In this document: positions 17,366 to 25,673 of the stretch, one piece after another
Layout: the number at the start of each line of letters is the position of its first letter
Position numbering within the stretch: position 1 is the first letter of the stretch
NCBI GenBank assembly: GCA_030619985.1
Contig: JAUXAI010000005.1
Coordinates: 1-40,697 of the forward strand
From: a bacterium
GTDB lineage: Bacteria; UBP18; UBA7526
DNA: 40,697 bases
Direction of reading: 5' to 3'
Made by a program: the position numbers and the translations under genes
Notes under the pieces: model-generated
What the model was told of the DNA's origin: nothing
Seen by the model: only the letters and a program-made list of their open reading frames with translations
The model's database searches: none

Positions 17366-17471
17366 ACGCAGATAAAAATCACGCCTGCCTATCGGCAGAT
17401 AAGGATAGCCACGGATAATTAGTGCTAATCCGTAAAAAATCTGTGACGATCCGTGTTTAAGGAGGAAGAAG

Positions 17472-18794
17472 ATGGCTAAAGAACTTGTTAGATGGGGTGT
17501 TGCTCCAAAGGAGTTGATCACAAAAGACTTTAAAAGATTAAGTAAGTTTGAACACTTAGCAACAACTAAAGAGGTAGAGAACCTATTATTCATCCAGTCT
17601 TTAGAGGGAAGGGCACATAATGGAGTGGGGGCCTTTAGGAAGCGCCACTGGGTGAATACCACCATAAATGATGTGGTCAAGGCCTTAGGGCTCGATCCCG
17701 GGCTGATAAAGAAGAAGCGTCAGGCATTAATCGATGATATCGTAGAGTTTGCCCGGGATGTAATAAGGGGCGAGAAGAGAAATAGATTAATCAATAAGAA
17801 AGGAGAGCCCTTCTTGGGCATTCCCTTCTTGGGAACATTTACTGTCAAGCCCTATGAGGTCTTAAGAGGACTATATATTGGGGGTCTGAGGGATAATAGC
17901 GATATCAGAAAAGAGGTGGAGAAGAAGCATAAGATCACCATTGGGGGAGGAAGATGCTATTTAGTCGATACCCGAATAATGCAGAGGATGGGATTGGATG
18001 GTGAGGTGTTTGCTCACATGGCTCATGAGGATAAGATAGAAGGCTATAAGAGAGAGGGCCTGATTGTCACCCCGAAAGAAGGGGAGGAAATAGATGAAGA
18101 AGTGGTGAAGTATATGTACATTCGGGATCGCATAGGACCGGGCCATAGCGATGATTCAGCAATCATTAGTGCTGGCCTATTATTCAATCTCGATTTAGCC
18201 TTGGGGGTCTTCCTATCAGATGCCATAGATACCCTGGAGAAGTATACCCCTTCCTATAAGGATCAGGATGATGAACTCGCTTTCTACATCAGGGATAACT
18301 ACTCCCAGTTAGGGGTGAGCATGGAGGATGTCTATGATATCACCTATTTAGCAACCATTCTTGAAGAGGAAGAAGAGATCATTCCCGATTCCTCCTTGAG
18401 ATACTTATTGAGTAGAAATCACAGGAGTAAGGTCTCTGCCCTGGAGAATCATCTGAACTTTATTCAGGGAACGGCAGTAGTCCCCATGGAACTGGGTCAT
18501 GCCCGAATTGATTCCCGAAAATTCTATGGCTACATCAAACAGCGGGTCTTTGAATTCAAGGCAAAGGCTGTTCCCTTGGTTGTTGCTGGACTGGAGAGAC
18601 CTATTGAGGAGATTATGGATAGGAGACTCACCTTTGTTGAACCCGGGACGCCATTGAAGAAGGCCATCGAGATCATGCTTCTTGCCAAGGCAGAACTCTT
18701 AGTAGTGGCCGATAAGAACAAGAGGATCCTGGGAATTGTCGATGCCAAGGATCTCCTCCCCCAGATAGTAACCACTACCCCAAAGGAAAAATGA
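17472..18794 (+). CDS. Large protein of unknown function with C-terminal CBS-like segment
   Basis: 440-aa ORF, RBS aaggagga; C-terminal 'RLTFVEPGTPLKKAIEIMLLAKAELLVVADKNKRILGIVDAKDLL' is CBS-like; N-terminal about 370 aa unrecognised. Confidence 0.75.
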   Translation: MAKELVRWGVAPKELITKDFKRLSKFEHLATTKEVENLLFIQSLEGRAHNGVGAFRKRHWVNTTINDVVKALGLDPGLIKKKRQALIDDIVEFARDVIRGEKRNRLINKKGEPFLGIPFLGTFTVKPYEVLRGLYIGGLRDNSDIRKEVEKKHKITIGGGRCYLVDTRIMQRMGLDGEVFAHMAHEDKIEGYKREGLIVTPKEGEEIDEEVVKYMYIRDRIGPGHSDDSAIISAGLLFNLDLALGVFLSDAIDTLEKYTPSYKDQDDELAFYIRDNYSQLGVSMEDVYDITYLATILEEEEEIIPDSSLRYLLSRNHRSKVSALENHLNFIQGTAVVPMELGHARIDSRKFYGYIKQRVFEFKAKAVPLVVAGLERPIEEIMDRRLTFVEPGTPLKKAIEIMLLAKAELLVVADKNKRILGIVDAKDLLPQIVTTTPKEK

Positions 18795-19453
18795 TCAGAG
18801 CAAAGGCCTTCATCTTTGATCTGGGCGGTACGCTCATCGATACCAAGATGCGTTTCTATTCCATCTTCAATAGAAACTTGGAGAACTTTGGTATTAAGCC
18901 TCTTCCTTGGAAAGAGTTTCGAGAGAAATATTCTCAGGGAAAGATAAACGATTGCATTCTTCCTAAAGGAAGCAAGAATAAAGAAGAGAGGTTGGATCAA
19001 TTCTGGAAAAACCTCTCCCAAGATTATAAGGGGGGAAATGACCCTCTCATACCAGGAGCAAAGGAAGTCCTGAAGAAGATCTATCAGGCAAAGATACCCA
19101 TTGCCGCAGCTACCTATGTCATGCTTCCCCCAGAGGAAACCGAGAGGGAACTAACAAGATATGGGATTGCAAAATTTATCTCACACATTGTTACTGCTTT
19201 CCAAGGTGAAGAAAAACGTTACCTCCCTAAGAAAGAGATCATTCCTAAGGTAATAGCTAAACTCGGGATTCCTACGAAAGACTGTGTCGTAGTAGGAGAT
19301 ACGGTGGAGGATGTAGAGGGAGGCAGAGAAGCCGGTACCAAGACGGTTGCTGTCTTGAGTGGACTGGTGACCGAAAAGTATCTCAAGAAAGCAAGGCCAG
19401 ACGCCATCATCAATTCTGTCGCCAATCTTTTTGGGGTAGTTAAGATAAGATGA
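18791..19453 (+). CDS. HAD-superfamily hydrolase (copy 1 of tandem pair)
   Basis: 'FIFDLGGTLIDT', 'VVVGDTVEDVEGGREAGTKTVAVLSG'. Confidence 0.9.
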   Translation: MIRAKAFIFDLGGTLIDTKMRFYSIFNRNLENFGIKPLPWKEFREKYSQGKINDCILPKGSKNKEERLDQFWKNLSQDYKGGNDPLIPGAKEVLKKIYQAKIPIAAATYVMLPPEETERELTRYGIAKFISHIVTAFQGEEKRYLPKKEIIPKVIAKLGIPTKDCVVVGDTVEDVEGGREAGTKTVAVLSGLVTEKYLKKARPDAIINSVANLFGVVKIR

Positions 19454-20139
19454 GACTTAAAGTAAAGGCCTTTATCTTTGATATTGACCAGACGCTTCTC
19501 AATACTCTAAAGCGTTTCTATGTTGTCTTCAACAGGAACTTGGAGAAGCTCGGGTTGAAGCCCTTGGAGTATAGAGATTTTGTCAAGAAATACTCTTTAG
19601 ACATTCTGGATGAGGTAATTGCGCCACCCAAAAGTAAGGGGAGGCAAACAAAACTTCATCGTTTCTGGCTCTCCTTTCTGAAAGAGTTCCGCTCCTTCCG
19701 TACAGGAGAAGACCATCTCATTCCTGGGGTGAAGAAGGTCTTAGAGAAAATCTACCAAGCAAAGATACCCATCGCTGCCAATACTAACTGTATTGCTCCT
19801 ATTTCTCAAGTAAAGGAAGAGCTGGATGAGTTTGGGATTGGAGAATATATTTCGGTAATTGCTACAGGATATGAGGCAAAAGATGAATTAGCAGATGGCC
19901 ACCATTTCTCCAAAAAGACAATTATTAAGAAAGCAATTGCTAAACTCAAAATCTCAGCAAGAAATTGTGTGGTCGTTGGTGATTATTACAACGATATAAA
20001 AGCAGGCAAGGCCCTGGGAACAAAGACCATCGCGGTTCTCACTGGCCTAACAGGCAAAGAATATGCTCTGAAGTTAAAGCCAGATGCCGTCATCGATTCC
20101 TTGGCCCATCTCTTTGATGTAATTGAAATTAAAAAGTGA
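19450..20139 (+). CDS. HAD-superfamily hydrolase (copy 2 of tandem pair)
   Basis: 'FIFDIDQTLLNT', 'VVVGDYYNDIKAGKALGTKTIAVLTG'; shares 'RFY..FNRNLE..G.KPL....F..KYS' with copy 1. Confidence 0.9.
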   Translation: MRLKVKAFIFDIDQTLLNTLKRFYVVFNRNLEKLGLKPLEYRDFVKKYSLDILDEVIAPPKSKGRQTKLHRFWLSFLKEFRSFRTGEDHLIPGVKKVLEKIYQAKIPIAANTNCIAPISQVKEELDEFGIGEYISVIATGYEAKDELADGHHFSKKTIIKKAIAKLKISARNCVVVGDYYNDIKAGKALGTKTIAVLTGLTGKEYALKLKPDAVIDSLAHLFDVIEIKK

Positions 20140-20159
20140 AGGGTATAAGAAAAAAATAT

Positions 20160-20192
20160 TCCCGGTCCAGAGTGTAAATACCGGGATTTTTT
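20160..20192 (+). terminator. Rho-independent terminator
   Basis: tcccggt-loop-accggga followed by ttttttatt. Confidence 0.8.
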
Positions 20193-20351
20193 ATTGTATC
20201 GGAATTTGAAAAAGATAGATAGATTCAAACGGATTATGGCAGATACAAACGGATAAGATAGTCAGAAATAAATCCGTATGCATCCGCTCACATCTGTTTG
20301 AATCTGCGTCCTGCCGAACAGAGTGAGGCTTATCTTAAAAAGGCGGAATAG

Positions 20352-20909
20352 ATGGTTAAGGATGAGGATGCCCTTTTAGTGGATAGGTTCAAGAAGGGTG
20401 AGGAGAAAGCCTTCAATGAACTGGTGAAGAAATATATGAAGAGAATCTATTACCTTGCCTATTCATTGACCAATAACCATGCCGATGCCTTAGACCTATC
20501 TCAGGAGGCATTTATCAAAGCCTATAGGTCAATTCACAGGTTCAGAGGAAGATCGAGTTTCTATACCTGGCTTTATCGGATAACGGTTAATATCTGCCTG
20601 AATCATCTCAAGAGAGAAGCGAGGAAGAAAGAGGTATCCTTTGATGAGCGAATAGAGGTGGCCCAAGTAGATTGGTGGATCAATCCCAAGAAGGCCCTGG
20701 AGAATAAAGAATTACAGGAGAACTTGACAAAGGCCATCGGTTCTCTACCTCCTCAGCAGAAGGCGGTCTTTACCCTGCGCTATCTGGAAGGACTACCCCA
20801 TAAGGAGATCGCTTCTATATTGGGATGCTCTATTGGGAATGTTAAGGCCAACCTCTTCCAAGCCCTGCAGAAGCTAAGAAATAAATTGAAAGGATATGTT
20901 GAAGGTTAA
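20352..20909 (+). CDS. ECF (RpoE-like) sigma factor
   Basis: 'DALDLSQEAFIKAYRSIHRFRGRSSFYTWLYRITVNICLNHLK', 'LRYLEGLPHKEIASILGCSIGNVKANLFQALQKLR'. Confidence 0.95.
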   Translation: MVKDEDALLVDRFKKGEEKAFNELVKKYMKRIYYLAYSLTNNHADALDLSQEAFIKAYRSIHRFRGRSSFYTWLYRITVNICLNHLKREARKKEVSFDERIEVAQVDWWINPKKALENKELQENLTKAIGSLPPQQKAVFTLRYLEGLPHKEIASILGCSIGNVKANLFQALQKLRNKLKGYVEG

Positions 20910-20951
20910 ACCTTTTAGGGATGTTTATTGTCTAATTTAGTGGAGGGGAAG

Positions 20952-21467
20952 ATGATTAGCTGTCGCAAAGTTAAAAGATGGATGATCGACTACCTGGAAG
21001 GAACCCTTGCCGAGAAGGAGAAGGTTCTCGTTGATGAACATCTGTCAAAATGTTCCCAGTGCGCCCAGGAGGTAGAGGTCTTGGTGAAGACTCAAAAGTT
21101 AGTGAGGTTAAAAGCAAGGAAAGAGATGCCCGAAGGCTTCTGGGCCCATTATCTGCCTAGATTAAGGAGAAGGTTGGAGGAGAAACCACTTTCCAGATTG
21201 GAATGGCGACCAGTTCCCACCCTAGCCCTTGCTACGGCAACTGCCTTGGTCCTACTAGTAGTAACCGTCAACCTATTTAGAACTCCCAGTCTTAATCTGG
21301 AGAGTCTTCCCAGAAAGGTTTTAGTTAGAGAGGTAGTGGCCTCTAATTCTGAACTCGATTACTTCATCGCAGATTCCTTTGAACCAGAGGAGATTGTCCA
21401 GGCCCTGATTCCTCAAGAGATGCTTAATTCTTTAATGAGGGGAGGTGAGATGTATGAAACTCTCTAA
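20952..21467 (+). CDS. Zinc-finger (zf-HC2) anti-sigma factor
   Basis: 'CRKVKRWMIDYLEGTLAEKEKVLVDEHLSKCSQCAQEVE' plus TM segment. Confidence 0.88.
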   Translation: MISCRKVKRWMIDYLEGTLAEKEKVLVDEHLSKCSQCAQEVEVLVKTQKLVRLKARKEMPEGFWAHYLPRLRRRLEEKPLSRLEWRPVPTLALATATALVLLVVTVNLFRTPSLNLESLPRKVLVREVVASNSELDYFIADSFEPEEIVQALIPQEMLNSLMRGGEMYETL

Positions 21468-22059
21468 GAAGTATCTGGCCATCATTGGTGGGGTGATCCT
21501 GGTTGTCTTGGTAGTTGGGGTTGCAGCCGGGGTTAAGAAGGCTGCCCATCGCCGGGCGATTAAGAGGAGAAGGCCTGCTCTGGCCCGTATTCTGGGAAAG
21601 GAGAGGCCTCGGGAGATGCTGGAGACCGTTAAGATAGTGCGCACCATAGAGGCCCTGAAATTAAACGAGGAGCAGATCGCCCAGGTCCTTCCCAAGTGGC
21701 GCAGGAGGAAAGAGGCCAGAAAGGAATTTCACCAGAGCCGCAAGGAACGCATAGAGGAGTTAGGAAAACTTCTCAAGAGCAAGGCCTCTTCCCAGGATTT
21801 AGAAAGAGCCCTGGAGAACCTGAAGGCTCAGGAGAAGGCCTTTCGGGAAAGGATGGAGAACCTGAAAGAGGAGATTGAAGAAATCCTGACCCCAGAGCAA
21901 GAGGTGAAACTCATCCTCTTTGAAAAGAAGTTCCGTCAGGAGATGCAGAGAATGCTGAAGAGGCCTCCTAGGAGAGCAAGACCGCTAGAGAAAAGAGAGG
22001 GAATTAAAAGGCCAGAGAGAAGGCTTCCCGAGGAGAAGCGAGCGCGGGAAGTAAGGTAA
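21454..22059 (+). CDS. Spy/CpxP-like periplasmic protein, membrane anchored
   Basis: N-terminal TM; 'LKLNEEQIAQVLPKWRRRKEA...EEIEEILTPEQEVKLILFEKKFRQEM'. Confidence 0.7.
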   Translation: MKLSKKYLAIIGGVILVVLVVGVAAGVKKAAHRRAIKRRRPALARILGKERPREMLETVKIVRTIEALKLNEEQIAQVLPKWRRRKEARKEFHQSRKERIEELGKLLKSKASSQDLERALENLKAQEKAFRERMENLKEEIEEILTPEQEVKLILFEKKFRQEMQRMLKRPPRRARPLEKREGIKRPERRLPEEKRAREVR

Positions 22060-22070
22060 GGAAAGGCAGA

Positions 22071-22135
22071 CCCCGTTAGAAGTAAGTCGCCACGGGCGAC
22101 TGCCTCCGATAAATATCGGAGGACTTCTAACGGGG
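22071..22135. repeat. Three-way-junction-like element
   Basis: Outer 13-bp stem ccccgttagaagt/acttctaacgggg enclosing gtcgc-cacgg-gcgac and cctccgat-aaat-atcggagg. Confidence 0.85.
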
Positions 22136-22186
22136 CAGGCCTTATCCGCGGATCGTCCTGCCTCTTACCCCTGAAAGGAGGATGAG

Positions 22187-22294
22187 ATGAATCCCGCCCC
22201 TCGCTTAGAGGAAATTGATGGGGTGGGATTTTTGAAAAATATGTTTGGATTTTCTTTCAAAAAAACTTTATTAGTGATTAGGAGGGGCGGGATG
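22187..22294 (+). repeat. MNPAP inverted-repeat element, copy b (arms 22191-22202 / 22282-22293)
   Basis: atcccgcccctc / gaggggcgggat, 3' arm overlaps start ATG 22292. Confidence 0.85.
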
Positions 22295-23140
22295 AATAAG
22301 TTACTGAAAGTAGTATTGTGTGGTATTTCAGGGGCGATGCTTCTATCTTCAGTAGTCGTTGCTCAGCCTTTAGAAATGAAGAAGAGTGAGGTGCGGGAGG
22401 ATATCCTTATCCTCAATTTGGTCAATAGCCTCCACCTCACCAAGAACCAGATGCTTGCTTTGATGACCAAGGCCCGGGAGGCGAAAGCCAAGAAAGAGGT
22501 CTTTACCTCTCAAATAGAAAAACTCCTTGGTTACAGTGAGACTTCTCTTAAAGAGATGCGTGGGAAGTTAATGAGGACTGAAGAACTTCCTAAGTATCTC
22601 ACCAGAGAGGTAGGTTCCTCTCAAAAGAGGCTTCACGATCTTAGGGACAAATACGATGAGGAAATGTTAAAATTAGCCAAGGACGTTAGTAAGATACTGA
22701 ATGAGAATCAACTGGTCATGGTCGATGCGTATAAGCCCTGCATCATTCCCTATCGCGACCTCACCCATCCGGAAAGGGTGGGTGAGGCAGGGGCTGCAGT
22801 AGGAATAGAGCGGCTCTTAGAAAGGATACATGATATGCCCCAGCCCATTTACCAGCAGAGAAAAGAGGGGATTCTGATGGGGGTAGCGACCCGCCTGGAG
22901 AAGCATACCCATAAGGAAGTAGATGTTGAAAAAGAGAAGAAGCGCTTGGCTAAGATATTCGATGAGGCCAGGGCCCTCTCCGATCTGGAGTTTGATTTGA
23001 AGAAGGCCGAGTTAGCTGAAGAAGTTCTGCCAGAGGAGAATAAAGTAAAGACGGAGAAACAGAAACTGAGGAAGGTCGCCCGTTTCTTTCTCTCTCCCAG
23101 AATCATTCCCGTCTTAGAAGAGAAGTTATCTCAAGAATAA
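22292..23140 (+). CDS. Exported Spy-like protein with extended C-terminal domain
   Basis: Signal peptide 'MNKLLKVVLCGISGAMLLSSVVVAQP'; 'NSLHLTKNQMLALMTKAREAKA'; 'YKPCIIPYRDLTHPERVGEAG' block; ATG chosen at the GGAGGGGCGGGATG site. Confidence 0.65.
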   Translation: MNKLLKVVLCGISGAMLLSSVVVAQPLEMKKSEVREDILILNLVNSLHLTKNQMLALMTKAREAKAKKEVFTSQIEKLLGYSETSLKEMRGKLMRTEELPKYLTREVGSSQKRLHDLRDKYDEEMLKLAKDVSKILNENQLVMVDAYKPCIIPYRDLTHPERVGEAGAAVGIERLLERIHDMPQPIYQQRKEGILMGVATRLEKHTHKEVDVEKEKKRLAKIFDEARALSDLEFDLKKAELAEEVLPEENKVKTEKQKLRKVARFFLSPRIIPVLEEKLSQE

Positions 23141-23222
23141 ATAGAAATATTAACACCAAATTTTTTAACTTTTCTTAAATTAAAACAAGTTTTTTAAAAA
23201 AGGATTTAAAGGATTGTAATTT

Positions 23223-24500
23223 ATGAAAGAGACTACGATGAAAAATCAGAGAAATTTAATTTGGTTATTAATAATAGCCGCGCTGTCCATCAGTATATTC
23301 TTTATTATTGGATGCAAAAAACAAGGACTACTAAGTCCTATCCCACCAGATTTTCTCCATGTAGAAGGAAAGAAAGTTATTGATGAAAATGGAAACGAGA
23401 TATTCCTTCGTGGGTTTAATACAGGTGGTTTTAAATTTGTGAGTTACAAGGATTTATCTAAAACTAATACCTTAGAGGAAATAGACAATTTTAATGACCA
23501 GAACTATAAACACTATATGACTGAAGATGACATAAGGGATATGAAAAGTATGGGTGCCAATGTATTGAGAGCTCATAGTTATTTTAAATTCTGGACATTA
23601 GAAACCGAGCTTTATAAATACGATGATGGATTTATTAAAACTATGGATGACTTTATAGATATGGCGTATCGAAATGGTGTTTATGTAATTATTGTTCTTA
23701 CAAATGCAGCTGAAAGTACCGGAGAGATCAAAGCGGGGAAACTTAACAGAGAACTTTATGGTGGTGATATCTTATGGTCGGATGAAGATTTCCAACAAAG
23801 GGTCATTTCTGCTTGGGGCTATCTTGCAAAGCATTACGCTGACAACCCTGGTGTCGCAGGCTATGACATCATCAACGAGCCTTGTCCACCAACCAAAGAA
23901 ATTTTTCATTCCTTTTACTCTCAGATTATTAATGAAATCAGAAAGGTAGACAGAAATCATATAATTATCCTGAGTGGTAGTATGGGACCAGATGCTGAGA
24001 TACTTCTTTGGGGCGGAGAATACGAAGACAACAATATAATGTTACAAGTTCATGTATATGCCGATGCAAGCAAGAGAGGATACTATGACCCATCACAATA
24101 CCATAGCAGGAAAGAGTTGGAAGAAAAACTTAAATTATTACTTTCTTATGACGAGGTAAAAAATCGTCCAATATTTGTAGGTGAATTTTCTGCCTTGTGG
24201 AACTCTGGCGATAAAGGTCTTCAATGGACAAGAGATGTGATTAACCTTATGAACCAACATGGCATTCATTGGACATACTTCCCATACAAGAATGTTTATG
24301 TTACTAAGCGTGGACTATATGTGGCAAAGGATTGGTGGCTGCGTGGTACCACAAAGCAGCAGAGAAAAAACCTCGAAATCACCAAACAACTGAGAGAAAG
24401 GCTTTTAACATCTAATTTTGACACTTTTCCTAAATTAAGGCAGATTATAGAGGATGGATTTAGAAATAAGGGACATCCGGAAACCCAACAAACCCAATAA
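23223..24500 (+). CDS. Glycoside hydrolase family 5-like secreted lipoprotein
   Basis: Lipobox 'FIIGC'; 'KKVIDENGNEIFLRGFNTGG', 'GVAGYDIINEP', 'PIFVGEFSALW'. Confidence 0.85.
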   Translation: MKETTMKNQRNLIWLLIIAALSISIFFIIGCKKQGLLSPIPPDFLHVEGKKVIDENGNEIFLRGFNTGGFKFVSYKDLSKTNTLEEIDNFNDQNYKHYMTEDDIRDMKSMGANVLRAHSYFKFWTLETELYKYDDGFIKTMDDFIDMAYRNGVYVIIVLTNAAESTGEIKAGKLNRELYGGDILWSDEDFQQRVISAWGYLAKHYADNPGVAGYDIINEPCPPTKEIFHSFYSQIINEIRKVDRNHIIILSGSMGPDAEILLWGGEYEDNNIMLQVHVYADASKRGYYDPSQYHSRKELEEKLKLLLSYDEVKNRPIFVGEFSALWNSGDKGLQWTRDVINLMNQHGIHWTYFPYKNVYVTKRGLYVAKDWWLRGTTKQQRKNLEITKQLRERLLTSNFDTFPKLRQIIEDGFRNKGHPETQQTQ

Positions 24501-24535
24501 CCGGATAGCCTTAATTCGGCAAAACTTAAACACTA

Positions 24536-24567
24536 AGTCCCCTGTAAAGTTTCAGAGGGGCTTTTTG
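24536..24567 (+). terminator. Rho-independent terminator after GH5 gene
   Basis: gtcccct-loop-aggggc followed by tttttg. Confidence 0.7.
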
Positions 24568-24568
24568 T

Positions 24569-24597
24569 TTGTATTTTTTTCCTGAATATGATAAACT
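24569..24597 (+). promoter_or_regulatory. Candidate sigma-70 promoter (TTGTAT-N17-TAAACT)
   Basis: -35/-10-like hexamers with 17-nt spacer, directly upstream of a TPR-like remnant. Confidence 0.35.
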
Positions 24598-24697
24598 TAA
24601 TTTAAAAGATTTGAGGGAATTCAAGAAGGCCCTGAAGATTAAGCCCGAGATGCAAGAGGCGTTGTTCGAACTTTTCAAAGCATCGGAATTTGAATAA
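24581..24697 (+). pseudogene. Remnant of TPR-like protein C-terminus (PEYDKLNLKDLREFKKALKIKPEMQEALFELFKASEFE*)
   Basis: Open frame without start codon; 'EFKKALKIKPEMQEALFEL' resembles a TPR helix pair. Confidence 0.4.
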
Positions 24698-24857
24698 ATT
24701 CCGATGCTGAGGATTAGGGGGTCTGGGGGAAAGAATCTACTTGCCCCCAGGGGGTGACAGTGGGGTCCCGATCCAGTGAATCGGGACGGAACGCCAGAGG
24801 GGCAAAGCCCCTATGGAAGTATCCCCGAAGGGGATATCTTGAAGAAGGAGTTAGAAA

Positions 24858-25565
24858 ATGAAAAAGAAAATATTTTTCGGTCTGCTTCTAATGGTGGTGA
24901 CAGTCGGCTGCCAAGCTCAAGAGGAAGAATTTACAAAAGCCAAAGAAACGATGGTCAGGACTCAGATTGAAGCTAGGGGAATAAAAGACAAGAGGGTCTT
25001 AAAAGTAATAAGAACGGTCCCCAGGCATAAGTTTGTCCTTCCCGCCTATCAAAGGATGGCCTATAGTGATAGACCTCTTCCTATCGGTTATGGTCAGACC
25101 ATCTCCCAGCCTTACATCGTTGCCTTGATGACTGAATCTTTGAAACTAAAGGGAGATGAGAAGGTCCTTGAAATCGGAACCGGCTCTGGTTATCAGGCAG
25201 CCATTTTGGCAGAACTTGCCAAAGAGGTCTATACCATCGAGATTATTCCTGGGTTGACAAAGAGGGCAGAGAAGACCTTAAAGAAATTAGGCTATAAGAA
25301 TATCAAGGTAAAGTGCGGTGACGGTTACTTAGGCTGGCCAAAATATGCTTCCTTTGACGCTATAATCGTTACCTGTGCCCCAGACCATATTCCTCAACCC
25401 CTGATAGACCAATTAGCAGAAGGGGGAAGGATGGTTATTCCTATTGCTGATACCTATCCCCAAAGACTGACCCTTATTCAGAAAAAGAAGGGCAAAATCG
25501 TCCAAGAAATTATTACCGGCTGTATGTTTGTTCCTATGACCGGTGAAGAAATCAAAAAACATTAG
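24858..25565 (+). CDS. pcm: Protein-L-isoaspartate O-methyltransferase with lipoprotein-like signal
   Basis: 'MVRTQIEARGIKDKRVLKVIRTVPRHKFV', 'PIGYGQTISQPYIVALMTE', 'VLEIGTGSGYQAAILAEL'; N-terminus 'MKKKIFFGLLLMVVTVGCQAQ'. Confidence 0.92.
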   Translation: MKKKIFFGLLLMVVTVGCQAQEEEFTKAKETMVRTQIEARGIKDKRVLKVIRTVPRHKFVLPAYQRMAYSDRPLPIGYGQTISQPYIVALMTESLKLKGDEKVLEIGTGSGYQAAILAELAKEVYTIEIIPGLTKRAEKTLKKLGYKNIKVKCGDGYLGWPKYASFDAIIVTCAPDHIPQPLIDQLAEGGRMVIPIADTYPQRLTLIQKKKGKIVQEIITGCMFVPMTGEEIKKH

Positions 25566-25574
25566 AAATTTTTC

Positions 25575-25603
25575 TTGACATCGCTAATTTTTAGTGCTTT
25601 AAT
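25575..25603 (+). promoter_or_regulatory. Sigma-70-type promoter upstream of pdaD-speB (TTGACA-N17-TTTAAT)
   Basis: Perfect -35, 5/6 -10, 17-nt spacer. Confidence 0.7.
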
Positions 25604-25673
25604 AAATTTGAAAAAGATAGAATTTTGATTTTGCGTCTTCGCGAGTACAAAATTTTGCGTTTTGGTGGTTACA

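Noticed and set aside
22071-22135. Three-way-junction element as a tRNA or known riboswitch
   Set aside because: No anticodon/T-loop sequences and no riboswitch consensus that I recognise; left as an unexplained element.
24776-24970. Plus-strand ORF MNRDGTPEGQSPYGS...
   Set aside because: Overlaps the start of the PCMT gene in another frame; derived from a palindromic intergenic region.
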